Positions 16,131 through 26,989 of a stretch of DNA of 57,139 bases are shown one piece after another. Source of the stretch: G963666705 sp963666705 (GTDB lineage Bacteria > Pseudomonadota > Alphaproteobacteria > CADEGL01); assembly GCA_963666705.2 (NCBI GenBank), contig CAXXKO010000012.1:1-57139 (forward strand), given 5' to 3'. The notes under the pieces are model-generated. The model searched no databases, was not told where the DNA came from, and worked only from the letters and a program-made list of their open reading frames with translations. Every line of letters begins with the position of its first letter. The stretch's first letter is position 1. A program made the translations under genes and the position numbers.

Positions 16131-18070
16131 TGACGCGCTGGGCGATAGCCGTGGCCGCCGCTTTCCTGGCCGTCGCCCTGGCCGCGGGCGGGCAGGCATG
16201 GCTGGTCAATCCTGGCCTCCTGTCGGCGGGCCACGGCGACGTGTCCGAATGCGCCGCCTGTCACGTGAGCTATGAGGGCGGGGTAAGCGTGTGGCTGCAC
16301 GCGGCGGTGACGGGGAAGGGGGCCGGCGTGCCGGACGGCTCCTGCGTCGCTTGTCACGATCTCGGGCCGTCGGTCGCGCTGCCACACGGCATCCCGGCCG
16401 AGAGGATGGAGGTGCTGCACGCCTCGGCCCAGCAGGAGTTCGTTTTCAGCTGGCATCATCCCATTGCGTCTTCCATGGCCTGGCTCGTCCGCGCCGGGCC
16501 CGACACGCCGCCGCTCGCCCTGGGCTGCGCCGACTGTCACGAGGAGCACGAAGGTACCGGCTTCGACCTCCGGCGCATGGGCGACGACGAATGCCAGGCC
16601 TGTCACCTGAGCCGCTTTCCCGCCTTTACCATGGGCCATCCCGAGTTCACGGATTTTCCCCACCACCGGCGCACCCGAATCGATTTCGATCATCTGGACC
16701 ATTTCTCGCGCCATTTCAGCAAGACCAGCAATTCGGATGCGCCCCAGACCTGCCTTTCCTGCCACGTTCTGAACCAAAGCTCAGGGGGCATGGGGGTCCA
16801 CGACTTCCAGGAGATCTGTGCCTCCTGCCATGAGGCCGACATCGTGGGGAAAAGCGGCCGCAGGCGTGTCGGCACCGCCCTGCCGCTGATCTCGGTTCCG
16901 GGGCTCGACATCGCTACCCTGGCGGCGCGCGGCATCGGGATCGGCGGCTGGCCGGCGGACGCGGGCGGCGGGCTCGACGCCCTGACGAGGATGATTCTCG
17001 CGAGCGAGCCGGATACGGCCGCGGCGCTGGACGTCCTTGGCGACCGATCCCTCGAGGACCTGGCGGACGCGAGCGCCGCCGAGCTCGTCGCCGTCGATAG
17101 AGTGGCCTGGGCGTTCAAGGATCTGATGATGGGCATGCGCTTGACCGGGGGCGAGGCCGTCCGCGCGCGCCTGTCCTCGGCGGCCCCGGCCGATGCGCTC
17201 GCCAAGCTCGACGCGCTGAGCGGCGAGTTCCGCGCGGCCCTTCTCTATCCCGCTATCGACGGATGGTTCCCAGGCCTTTCAGGCGAGATTGCCCTGCATG
17301 AGGCGGGCAAAACGACCATGACGGCGATGACGGGCGGCACATCGGACGACCCCGAAGACCTCGGCCCGTTGTTGCCCGGGCGGGCCGTCCGGGCGGACGA
17401 CGCGGACGATCTCGGGCCGCTGATCGACAAGGGCACGACGCTGGGGACGGCGACCGCCGACCTGCCGGTGCCGGCCGTCCAAGGCGTCATCGCCGCGGAT
17501 TTCGCAATCCGCTATCGGCCCCTGCGCCACGGTGATCGGGTCATGCGCGGCCTTTTCGACTTCGCCGCCCTCGCGAGCGTGAAGCGTGGCGACACAGGCG
17601 ATGCGCTCCTCGACCAGCTCCGCCGGCGAGGCATGGACGGCCAGTGCGCCGAGTGCCACACCATCGATCGCGAGGCACCGGGCGATCGCGAGGCATCGGG
17701 CGATCGCGAGGCGTCCGGCGGGACCGTCGTCAATTGGCATACCGCGGACTTCATCAGGCAGCGGCACGGCTTCACCGTCTTCTCGCACGGGCCGCACGTG
17801 GCCCTCTCGGGCGGGCTCGCCTGCCTCTCCTGCCACCAGCTCAACCCGGCGGCCCAGGCGGCTCCGGCCGCCACGTCCGACGAGGCGATGGACCCCCTTA
17901 TCTTCCAGCCCGCCTTCATGGCGATCTCCAAGACCCTCTGCGCCGATTGCCACAACGGGACGAGCGTGACCGAGTCCTGCACGACCTGTCACAACTACCA
18001 CGCCGCCGAAACCAGGCCCGTGGTGCGCAACGCGCCCATTCGCAACGCCATTCCCAGTCGCGTCAAATAG
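16130..18070 (+). CDS. Ten-haem c-type cytochrome (cytochrome c3/NapC-like multihaem)
   Basis: A 646-residue protein from ATG 16130 with an N-terminal hydrophobic helix (AIAVAAAFLAVALAAG) that would export or anchor it. Ten CxxCH haem-binding motifs are present: six in residues 41-234 (CAACH, CVACH, CADCH, CQACH, CLSCH, CASCH), a haem-free stretch of about 270 residues, then four from residue 506 (CAECH, CLSCH, CADCH, CTTCH). Many extra histidines could be second haem ligands. A short repeat DREA(P/S)G occurs three times after the seventh haem. It should carry electrons in the periplasm. The heme spacing fits no standard decahaem family (MtrA or OmcA) that I can recognise. A frameshifted cysteine-rich region precedes it, and an unknown 511-residue protein follows after 83 bp. 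Confidence 0.88.
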   Translation: MTRWAIAVAAAFLAVALAAGGQAWLVNPGLLSAGHGDVSECAACHVSYEGGVSVWLHAAVTGKGAGVPDGSCVACHDLGPSVALPHGIPAERMEVLHASAQQEFVFSWHHPIASSMAWLVRAGPDTPPLALGCADCHEEHEGTGFDLRRMGDDECQACHLSRFPAFTMGHPEFTDFPHHRRTRIDFDHLDHFSRHFSKTSNSDAPQTCLSCHVLNQSSGGMGVHDFQEICASCHEADIVGKSGRRRVGTALPLISVPGLDIATLAARGIGIGGWPADAGGGLDALTRMILASEPDTAAALDVLGDRSLEDLADASAAELVAVDRVAWAFKDLMMGMRLTGGEAVRARLSSAAPADALAKLDALSGEFRAALLYPAIDGWFPGLSGEIALHEAGKTTMTAMTGGTSDDPEDLGPLLPGRAVRADDADDLGPLIDKGTTLGTATADLPVPAVQGVIAADFAIRYRPLRHGDRVMRGLFDFAALASVKRGDTGDALLDQLRRRGMDGQCAECHTIDREAPGDREASGDREASGGTVVNWHTADFIRQRHGFTVFSHGPHVALSGGLACLSCHQLNPAAQAAPAATSDEAMDPLIFQPAFMAISKTLCADCHNGTSVTESCTTCHNYHAAETRPVVRNAPIRNAIPSRVK

Positions 18071-18153
18071 GGTCGCGGATATTGGCGGCACGGGTGCTTT
18101 AGGCTAACGTCACGCGGATTCCTGGTGCCCGCCCCATAGGGGCTCGATAGGAG

Positions 18154-19689
18154 ATGGAAATGGCGACGCCGCTCAGATTGCCAGAGGAGATGGAGAGCGC
18201 GGTGCGCTTCGTCGAGGATACCGCGCCCGGGCACATCGTCGAGGCCACGCTCGAACGCCTGCGCAACGGGGCCGCGGCGCGCGAGCTGCTTGCCGCTTCG
18301 GCCCTGGCCGTCACCCGCTCGACGGAGCTGCCGGCCGACCATCATGGCGGCCCGGTCCATCCCGTCTCCGGCATCCAGGCCGTCTTCGGCGCGGCTGGGC
18401 GGCTCGAGGGCGACTGGGCGCTGATGCCGGTGGTCCATAGCGTGGCCCTCGCCAACAAGCACATCCACCACCCCATGATGGGGCCGGCGATCATGGCGGA
18501 GCTGCCGGCCGAGGGCGACCGGACGGACGACCTCGAGGCCGACAAGGCGGCCTTCAAGGACGCCCTCGCCAGGCTCAAGCCCAAGCAGGCCGAGCGCCTG
18601 ATGATCGGCCTCGTGGCGCGCTGCGGCCCGGGCGAAGTCCTCGACCTCATGCTGCCGGCGGCGATACGGCGCAACCCGCTCGACGACCATTATTTCCTCT
18701 ATCCGGTCTTCGCCGTCCGTGCGCTGGGGACGATCGGCTGGGAGTGGGCGGCCGTGGTCCTGCGCCCGCCGGTGCGATACCTGGCGAGCAATGCGCGCTC
18801 CCTCGGCATCGATACGGAGGGTGAGCTCTCGACCGACTACGTCACCCGCAACCTCGCGGCCTACCACCGCTACGGCACGGAGGTCGGCGCGCTGGTGGAG
18901 CGGTACGGGCTCCTCGAACGGGATATCGCCGAGAAGACGGATGGGGCGGAAGACGAGGCCGTCGGCGCCCTCGCCGGGGCGGTCGGTGCCTGCGACGCCT
19001 ATGCCGCCATCCCCGAGATGATCGCCCGCGCCCTCGCCGACGGGCTGTCGCTCGAAGGCGCGTGCGAGGCCATGTCGGCCGGCGCCTCGACCCTCCATCT
19101 GCGCACCGATTACGGCAATCCCTTCGACGTCCACTTCATGACGGGCATGAACGCGCGGCGCTACGTGCTCGGCCTCCCCGGTGTAACGCGCGACAACAAG
19201 ATACGCGCGCTCCTGAGCTGGCCCTACGGCCCCGAGATCCGCCTCGCCGAGAACAAGATGGTGTGGCCCGCGCGCGCCGACGCGGCGACGATCGCGGCCC
19301 TTCCGGACCGCGGCCAGGATGCCCTCCTCGACGCCATCACCGAGGAGATCGTCGCGCGCCCGCGCAAGGCGGAGCTCGAGACGAAGGGCGGCGTCGAGAA
19401 GATGCTCGCGGGCGAGGAGACGCACCACATCATGACCCTCGCGCAGCAATATGCCGAGTTGGGTTATGACGCCGGCGCGCTTCTGCGGCGGATGGGCGAG
19501 ATCGTATGCCGCGACGACTTCGCCGAGATGCATACCTTCAAGCACCTCCAGGGCGCCGTGGAGGAGTACGCCGCCACGCGGGCACCGCTCGGCTGGGTCC
19601 ATCTGGTCTCGGCCGTCAAGGAGACGGCCTGCAGCTACGGCATCGCTCAGGGCGTCTATAGCGACGCGCGCCCGCACTTGACGACTTGA
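18154..19689 (+). CDS. Conserved-looking 511-residue protein of unknown function
   Basis: I do not recognise this protein. It starts at ATG 18154 with a purine-rich ribosome-binding site (ggagatgg) just upstream. It is mostly helical by pattern, has no signal peptide and no obvious membrane segment. Histidine clusters stand out: ADHHGGPVHPVSGIQAV, NKHIHHPMMGP, DDHYFLYP and THHIMTLAQQY, which could form a metal centre; a single CGPGE and VRYL region follows. The codon use and GC content match its neighbours. It lies between the decahaem cytochrome and an SMP-30/Rieske pair, all rightward with short gaps, so it may belong to an electron-transfer or oxygenase pathway. An oxidase or hydrolase role is only a guess. 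Confidence 0.7.
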   Translation: MEMATPLRLPEEMESAVRFVEDTAPGHIVEATLERLRNGAAARELLAASALAVTRSTELPADHHGGPVHPVSGIQAVFGAAGRLEGDWALMPVVHSVALANKHIHHPMMGPAIMAELPAEGDRTDDLEADKAAFKDALARLKPKQAERLMIGLVARCGPGEVLDLMLPAAIRRNPLDDHYFLYPVFAVRALGTIGWEWAAVVLRPPVRYLASNARSLGIDTEGELSTDYVTRNLAAYHRYGTEVGALVERYGLLERDIAEKTDGAEDEAVGALAGAVGACDAYAAIPEMIARALADGLSLEGACEAMSAGASTLHLRTDYGNPFDVHFMTGMNARRYVLGLPGVTRDNKIRALLSWPYGPEIRLAENKMVWPARADAATIAALPDRGQDALLDAITEEIVARPRKAELETKGGVEKMLAGEETHHIMTLAQQYAELGYDAGALLRRMGEIVCRDDFAEMHTFKHLQGAVEEYAATRAPLGWVHLVSAVKETACSYGIAQGVYSDARPHLTT

Positions 19690-19722
19690 CCGGCGCCGTC
19701 GCGGGATAGAGAGGGGGCCGGC

Positions 19723-20601
19723 ATGACCGATGCGGTCTGCCTGGTGGATGCTGGCGCCCGCGTGGGCGAGAGCCCGGTATGGTGCGCCCGCGACCGGGTG
19801 CTCTACTGGATCGACATCTACCGCCCGGCCCTCTACCGCTACGACCCCGCGACGGGCGAGAACCGGGCCTGACCCATGCCCGAGCCCATCGGCTGCATCG
19901 CCCTGAGGGAGGGGGGCGGCCTGATCGCCGGCATGGGCTCGGGCTTCGCCTTCATCGACCTCGGGACCGGCGCGCTCACGCCGCTCCACGACCCCGAGCC
20001 GGACGATCCGGGCACCCGCCTCAACGACGGCCGCTGCGACCGCCGCGGGCGCATGTGGGCCGGCAGCATGGTCGAGGACCGGAGCCGCGCCGACGGCGCC
20101 CTGTGGCGCTACGACCCCGACGGCGCCTGCCACCGGATATTCGGCGGCCTCATCATCTCGAACGGCCTGGCCTGGAGCCCCGACGACCGCACCATGTACC
20201 ATTGCTGCACGCGCACGCGCACGGTCCATGCCTACGATTTCGATATCGAGGCGGGGGCGGTCTCGAACAAGCGCGTCTTCTTCACCACCGATGATACAAA
20301 GGGCGAGGGCCGGCCGGACGGCGCCGCCGTCGATGCCGAGGGCTGTTATTGGAGTGCGCGCTACGACGGCTGGCGCCTAGTGCGCCACGACCCCGACGGG
20401 CGCGAGATGCGAATCGTCGAGATGCCCGTGGCCGCCGTCACCATGTGCGCCTTCGGCGGCGAGGGGCTCGACCTGCTCTACGTCACCACCGCGTCCCAGC
20501 GCCTGACGGACGCCGATCTCGCGGGCCAGCCCCGAGCCGGCGGCCTGTTCGCGCTCGATGTCGGCGTGAAGGGCCTGCCCGAGCCCCGCTTCGCCGGGTG
20601 A
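19723..20601 (+). pseudogene. SMP-30/gluconolactonase-family gene with an in-frame TGA
   Basis: The gene begins at ATG 19723 (RBS gaggggg) with VGESPVWCARDRVLYWIDIY, a standard SMP-30 beta-propeller start, and reads to ATGENRA before TGA at 19870-19872. The same frame then continues from ATG 19876 with PEPIGCIALREGGGL and the rest of the propeller, including the metal-site motifs LNDGRCDRRGRMWAG, ISNGLAWSPD and RPDGAAVDAEG. Family members have tryptophan followed by one or two residues and MPE at the TGA position (W-T-M-P-E), so a TGG codon seems to have become TGA. The 241-residue downstream part lacks the first blade. Intact members hydrolyse sugar lactones. Confidence 0.8.
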
Positions 20602-20621
20602 ACGGAAGAGGAGATCGAGGC

Positions 20622-21746
20622 ATGGCCGATATCGAGAGCCTCCGGCCCCGGGCGAGCGGCGGCTTCGAAGCCGATCCGGCGCGGGCCTGGACGCTGCCGG
20701 CGGATTGGTACACCGATCCCGACACTCACGCGGCCGAGCGCGAGGCGGTCTTCGGCCGCTCGTGGCACTGGGCCGGCCATGTGAGCCGGGTGGCGACGCC
20801 GGGCGCCTACATCACGCCCCACGTCATGGACCAGAACCTGATCGTCATCCGTGGCCTCGATGGGGCGCTGCGCGGCTTCCACAACGTCTGCAAGCACCGG
20901 GCCCACGAGCTCCTGAGCGGAAGCGGCCGGACCCGGGCCATCGTCTGCCCCTATCACGCCTGGGCCTACGACATCGACGGCAGCCTGCGCTCGGCGCGCC
21001 ACAGCGAGGCGGTCGAGGGCTTCGACGCGGCGGCGTTCTGCCTCTCGCCCGTCCGCGTCGAGGAATTCTGCGGCTTCGTCTTCGTGAGCCTCGACCCGGA
21101 TGCCCGGCCACTGGCCGAGGCGGCGCCGGAGCTCGCGGCCGAGGTCCACCACTTCGCGCCCGATATCGCCGAGCTGACCCACGCCCACCGCGCCCGTTTC
21201 GACCTGGCGACCAACTGGAAGATCGTGGTGGACAACTTCCTCGAATGCTACCACTGCCCGACGACGCACTCGGCGTTCGTCGATCTCGTCGAAATGGACA
21301 AGTACAAAGTCACCACCTACGGCATCCATTCGAGCCACATGAGCGTCGGCCGGGCCGGCTCCAACGTTGCCTATGGGACCGAGGGGGCGGCGGTGACGGA
21401 CCATGCCGTGTGGTGGCTGTGGCCCAACACCTGCTTCCTGCGCTTCCCCGGCAGCCCCAATTTCTTCGTCCTCAACATCCTGCCGGCCGGGCCCGGGCGC
21501 ACGCTCGAGACCCTCGACTTCTACTTCCTCGAGCCCGAGCCCGACGCGGCCCAGTGGGAGGCGATTCGCTATTTCACCGAGGTGCTCCAGCCCGAGGACA
21601 TCGCAATCGTCGAGAGCGTGCAGCGCGGCCTGCATTCCGCGGCCTACGACCGCGGCCGCTTCATGGTCGATGCCGACCGTTCGAGCTGGAGCGAGCACGG
21701 CGTCCACCATTTCCACGGCCTCCTGCACGCGGCGCTGGCGGGGTAG
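20622..21746 (+). CDS. Rieske ring-hydroxylating oxygenase, alpha subunit (second copy)
   Basis: A 374-residue oxygenase from ATG 20622 with ggaagaggag upstream. The Rieske cluster ligands are C90-x-H92 and C109-x2-H112 (NVCKHRAHE, VCPYHAWAYD), and the mononuclear iron ligands H211-x4-H216 lie in DNFLECYHCPTTH, a signature shared with choline/carnitine/glycine-betaine-type oxygenases (GbcA, CntA, stachydrine demethylase). It differs clearly from the Rieske protein at 1581-2759. No reductase gene is adjacent. It follows the SMP-30 gene by 20 bp and is probably in the same transcript. A demethylase or hydroxylase of a quaternary amine is the best family-level guess. Confidence 0.9.
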   Translation: MADIESLRPRASGGFEADPARAWTLPADWYTDPDTHAAEREAVFGRSWHWAGHVSRVATPGAYITPHVMDQNLIVIRGLDGALRGFHNVCKHRAHELLSGSGRTRAIVCPYHAWAYDIDGSLRSARHSEAVEGFDAAAFCLSPVRVEEFCGFVFVSLDPDARPLAEAAPELAAEVHHFAPDIAELTHAHRARFDLATNWKIVVDNFLECYHCPTTHSAFVDLVEMDKYKVTTYGIHSSHMSVGRAGSNVAYGTEGAAVTDHAVWWLWPNTCFLRFPGSPNFFVLNILPAGPGRTLETLDFYFLEPEPDAAQWEAIRYFTEVLQPEDIAIVESVQRGLHSAAYDRGRFMVDADRSSWSEHGVHHFHGLLHAALAG

Positions 21747-21769
21747 GGGCCTCTCGACGCGGCTTGGTA

Positions 21770-23946
21770 TTATTTCCGCACCGCATCCAGCATCCGGGTC
21801 GTGTTCGCCAGTCTGAGCGCCAGGCGGCGGGCTATGAACTGGTGGAAGGCCGCGGCCAGCCGTGGCTGCTCCTCGCCCATCCGCGCCAGGGCATCGAGGG
21901 TCAGGCGATAGACCACCGCCGGCTCGTCGACCGTCACCGAGGCGGTGCGCGCCACGCCGGTATAGAGCCCGACCTCGCCGACCGGGCCGCACCCGGTGCT
22001 CAGGAGTCGCACGAGCTTGCCGCCGTCCAACTCAAGGTGCACCGTGACGCGGCCGGATTCAATGACATAGAGGTCGTCGGATTGTTCGCCCTGGCGGATC
22101 AGGTATTCGCCCGGTGCCGCTTCGCGGCGCACCAGATACTTCGAGACCTCGGCGACGTCGACGCCGGCGGGAAACTCGCGCCGCAGCATCTTCAATATCG
22201 CCTCTTGTTCGACCGCCGGATCGATCCCCTGGGCGCGGAGAAATTCGTTCTCGCACCATTCCAGGCCCCGGTCGAATTCATCGATGGTCCTGAGCGTATG
22301 GTCGTCGTGGAGCGAGAAGTCGCAGGCTTCGAACTGTTCCTTCAGGGCCGGCGAGAGATGGGTGAAGACCAGGACGTAGCCGTGGGCTTCGCCCGATTGG
22401 CGCAACTTCGCGAAGCTCATCACGGCCGACGAATCGAATCCGGTCACGCGGGTGAAATCGATCACAACGTAGCCGAGCCGCGAGCCGGCCGCCTTGGCGA
22501 GCGCATCGATCTGGTGAAACAGCCGGTTGGCGGTGCCGAAGAAAATGAACCCGTCCAGCTCGAGCATGCTCAGGGCGCCGCCGGCCTCGCTCAAGAGCTC
22601 GGCCTGTGCCTCCGAGCGCGCGACGTTGCTGTGGAAGCTCGCGCCCGACAGCGAGTGCCGGACGACGCTGATGCGGCTGTAGTTGACGACGAACAGGACC
22701 GAGCTCGCGAGGACGCCGACGGCGATGCCCGGGAGGAATCCAATCATGCTCGCCACGACGAAGATCAGGATCACGATGAGATAGTCGAAGGTCGGCAGTT
22801 TCCGCCGGATGCCGAGCAGCCACTCGGCGATGAACTCGATGCCGAGATAGGCAACCACGCCGCCGAGCACGAACTTGGGCAGGTAGGACAGCACCGAGGC
22901 GCCGAGCAGAAGCGTAGCACCACAGACCACGGCGACGGTCAGGCCGACCCACCGGGTCGTGCCGCCCATCTTGTGGGACAACAGTGTCAGCTCAAATAGA
23001 GGTGTCCGGACATGCCGCCGCCCAACGCGGCGAGCAAGTTGCCGACGCCGGCGGTGCGCAGCTCGCGGTTCAGGTCGACCTCGTGCCGCGTGGTGACCTC
23101 GAGCGCCGAAGCGTTCATCAACAGCCCGATCACGCTCAACAGCGCGATGGTGGCGATACTCGGGATCTGGTTGGCGATCTCGCCCCAATCCGCCGCCAGG
23201 AACATTGACGGCCCGACAGGGCGCCACATGATGCCCCCGGGGAACGGCCCCAGGAGCCAGCCCGCAGCGCCTGCCTCGGCGAACGAGGTGTCGGTCGCGA
23301 ACAAGACCAGGTGGAAGAGCAGGATCGAGCCCACCATCAGCGCCGGGAACATCAGGGCGCGCCTGATTCGGCGGGTAACGACGTACAAGAACAGGCCAAA
23401 GACCAGCCCCGGCACCCAGACGGTGGCGGTCCCGGATGCGACGAGCGCCGGCAAGGTCGACAGATCGGTCAAGGAACCGGTCATCAGCCCAATCGCGGCC
23501 ATGACCAGGAGCCATCCCGTGGCGGCGAGAAAGCCGGCGATGACTGGATAGGGGATGTAGCGGATCAGGCCGCTGAGGCGGAAATAACCAAGCGCGAAGA
23601 AGAATATCCCGGTGGAGGCGGCGGTGATTCCGAGCGCGATGACGATCGTGGCAAAGAGCGTCTCACCGGACGCGGCACCCGACAGGCGGCCCGCGATCGC
23701 AACGGCGGCGACGCTGAACACCACCGAGCTCATGTCCTGGGGCACCGCCACGGTGCCCCAGAACGACGAGGTCAACGCCACGTAGGCCGACATGACGGTG
23801 GCGCTGAAGAGCGCGATCCCGATGCCGTTGGGCAAGTGCGGCAACAACGCGCCCGAGAATATGATCGTGGAGAAGGAGGTTGCGAAGACGACGCCCACGA
23901 CCCCGACGACGATCCCGGAAATGATCGAATTGACGACCGCGCCCAT
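21770..23946 (-). pseudogene. SulP-type anion transporter with STAS and cyclic-nucleotide-binding domains, frameshifted
   Basis: The leftward gene starts near ATG 23946 (MGAVVNSIISG) and encodes the SulP membrane domain through ALEVTTRHEVDLNRELR and GGGMSGHLYLS, where TGA follows. The adjacent frame takes over at once with FELTLLSHKMGG and continues through the last helices, a STAS domain (VIDFTRVTGFDSSAVMSF), and a C-terminal cNMP-binding domain (YLIRQGEQSDDLYVIESG ... GPVGEVGLYTG). One base appears missing near 22990-23000. The combined length is about 725 residues, usual for SulP-STAS-cNMP proteins, which import sulfate, bicarbonate or other anions. Both halves remain well conserved, so the break is recent or a sequencing error. 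Confidence 0.85.
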
Positions 23947-24043
23947 GCCTTGTGCCCCATGTTCCGCGCCCGGAGATACAAGCGCGCCTTCTATGCCTTG
24001 CAGCGCGCGACGACCGGCCGTGGCGCGCTGGTACGAATGAGAC

Positions 24044-25084
<1,041 letters not shown>

Positions 25085-25168
25085 GGGGCCTCCCTTCGCT
25101 CGCACCATCCCGGCTGTGGCCGGAGGGGTTTATCCGCTATCGTCATCTTCTGGTCATGAGTCCTGATC

Positions 25169-26989
25169 CTAGCTACGACGGGTGAAGCCGTCGTAGCTCC
25201 ACGCCTCGCTGCCGACCTGGTGATGCCCCGTAAACAGGCCATCGGGATCGTATTTCTGTTTGATCTTCAAGAGGCGCGGATAGTTCGGTCCCCAGGCGGC
25301 TCGTTGCCAATCAGCGGTGTGAAAGCTCATCTCGGAGGAATAGGAACCGGCATTTGGCGCCACCTTGCGCACCGCCTCGAATGCCGCCGTGATCGCCATG
25401 TTTTCCTGTCTCGCGGCCGGTATGTCGGGCTCATGCCCCTTAAGCCCGGGAAATTTACCAAGTTGGCCGTTGGCGACAATCATCAGGGCGAAGGCATCGA
25501 CCGCGTCGGGGTGAATCGAGCTCAGGCGAGCCTCCTCTCGCCGCACTGGCGTCGCGCCCGCAAGACCCTTGTTGAAATGCAGGACCACGGGATAGTGGCG
25601 GGAGCCCTCGAACAGGGCGTCGCGCAACAAATCCTGCTTATCGGGCGCCAGCAGCGCCTCGGGCAACCACAGGGAATCATAGCCCGATAGGTAGATGCTC
25701 ACCTCGACCGAGTTGCCCACCCACCAGAAATTGCCGGGTTTGGCGCCCGGCCGATCATCGATGACAATTCGGTTCGGCGCATTCTTGTTCAGATAGTCAA
25801 AACTCCACCAATCACGAAGAGGAATCGACTTGACGTCCGGCACGTCGGCCGAGGCAACGTTCCGTGGGTTGGCCTCCAACCAATCCAGAAACGGTGACCA
25901 GGCCGCCAGCGCCTCGTCTTCGGTCAGGCCCTGATGGTTCATCGAGAAAGACATGCTGTTGTCTGGCGCGATGGTGACCTGTTCGCCCCAATGGGGATTG
26001 ATCGCTGCCTTCGGGGTGGCGGCCAGAAACGCGCCGATCATTTCGCGGAACGCTTGATCGTTGGTGGCCGTCGCCTTCATGCGGAACCGCCCGGCGTGTT
26101 CCGGCAAATCTTGGGTTGCCACGGTCAGCCGGGTGGTGACGCCAAAGCCCGCGCCGCCGCCTTTCAGCGCCCACAGGAGATCGGCATTCTGACAGGCGTT
26201 GGCGATCAGGATTTGCCCATCGGCGGTGACGATCTCTGCCTCCAGCAGCGTCCCCGCGGTAATCCCGCCATATTTTGAAAAGCTCCCAAACCCACCAGTC
26301 TGGAAATGCCCGCCAACGCCCACCGTGACGCAGCCGCCGCCCTGGACGTACCGGCCGCCCTGGACCGTGACAACGTCGTAGAGTTGATAGAATTTCGCGC
26401 CCGATGCGACGCTGACCGCCGGCACCGGCTCCATCTTGCCCTCACAGCCCCGGGGCACGAAACCATCCAGCATCTCGATCTGGTCCATATCGCGGGTCCA
26501 GATCATCAGGCTGTCCGGCGCGGCCGACTGGCCGAGATAGGAATGCGCGCCGCCCTTGACGACCAGACGAAGATTGTTCGCACGGGCGAAATTGATCGCG
26601 GCGGCAACGTCTCTGGCGTCTTTGGCGATCACCACATAGCTGGGGCTGGCGGTCTCCCAGCCGTCGAGCCAGCCGGCGCTTTGCGTCGCCCAAGGCTGTT
26701 CTTGAATGTAATACGGATTGGAGAGGTCTTTCATCAGCGTGGCGCATTTGGCGGCGCTGGGATCCGCCTTGCATGCATCCAACGGCGAAATGACCCGTTG
26801 CAATCGCCCCCCGACCTGATCCGAGAGGGCTTGCCACTGGGCCCCATTCGGCCAGCCCGGGTCGCCGGGCCGGACGCGCTGCATCGGTATCTTGGGTTGC
26901 GAGGATTGCGCGAACGCCGGCATCAACTTGCCAAACCCGGCCATTGCCGCTGTCACTGAAATGCCCTTCAAGACCCGGCGGCGATCCAT
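25169..26989 (-). CDS. Tat-exported FAD-binding oxidoreductase (berberine-bridge-enzyme type)
   Basis: A 606-residue protein from ATG 26989 starting with a twin-arginine signal (DRRRVLKGISVTAAMAGFG ... AFAQ). It has a PCMH-type FAD domain with VVKGGAHSYLGQS, where H149 matches the histidine covalently bound to FAD, and GGGCVTVGVGGHFQTGG, where C220 matches the cysteine of bicovalent flavoenzymes. A BBE domain ends it (YPRLLKIKQKYDPDGLFTGHHQVG). Such oxidases act on sugars, alcohols or alkaloids using O2; export by the Tat route means FAD is inserted in the cytoplasm. It is a leftward single gene; an IS4-family element sits 180 bp upstream of its start, where its promoter should be. Confidence 0.9.
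   Translation of the reverse strand: MDRRRVLKGISVTAAMAGFGKLMPAFAQSSQPKIPMQRVRPGDPGWPNGAQWQALSDQVGGRLQRVISPLDACKADPSAAKCATLMKDLSNPYYIQEQPWATQSAGWLDGWETASPSYVVIAKDARDVAAAINFARANNLRLVVKGGAHSYLGQSAAPDSLMIWTRDMDQIEMLDGFVPRGCEGKMEPVPAVSVASGAKFYQLYDVVTVQGGRYVQGGGCVTVGVGGHFQTGGFGSFSKYGGITAGTLLEAEIVTADGQILIANACQNADLLWALKGGGAGFGVTTRLTVATQDLPEHAGRFRMKATATNDQAFREMIGAFLAATPKAAINPHWGEQVTIAPDNSMSFSMNHQGLTEDEALAAWSPFLDWLEANPRNVASADVPDVKSIPLRDWWSFDYLNKNAPNRIVIDDRPGAKPGNFWWVGNSVEVSIYLSGYDSLWLPEALLAPDKQDLLRDALFEGSRHYPVVLHFNKGLAGATPVRREEARLSSIHPDAVDAFALMIVANGQLGKFPGLKGHEPDIPAARQENMAITAAFEAVRKVAPNAGSYSSEMSFHTADWQRAAWGPNYPRLLKIKQKYDPDGLFTGHHQVGSEAWSYDGFTRRS

Noticed and set aside
17669..17725. Short tandem repeat (DREA-P/S-G, three units) as a possible CRISPR or regulatory array
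   Set aside because: It is an 18-bp coding repeat without spacers inside the cytochrome frame; best seen as a linker expansion.
19870..19872. TGA in the SMP-30 gene read as selenocysteine or tryptophan
   Set aside because: The residue expected is tryptophan, not cysteine, no SECIS-like hairpin is evident, and other genes in the window use TGA as a normal stop.
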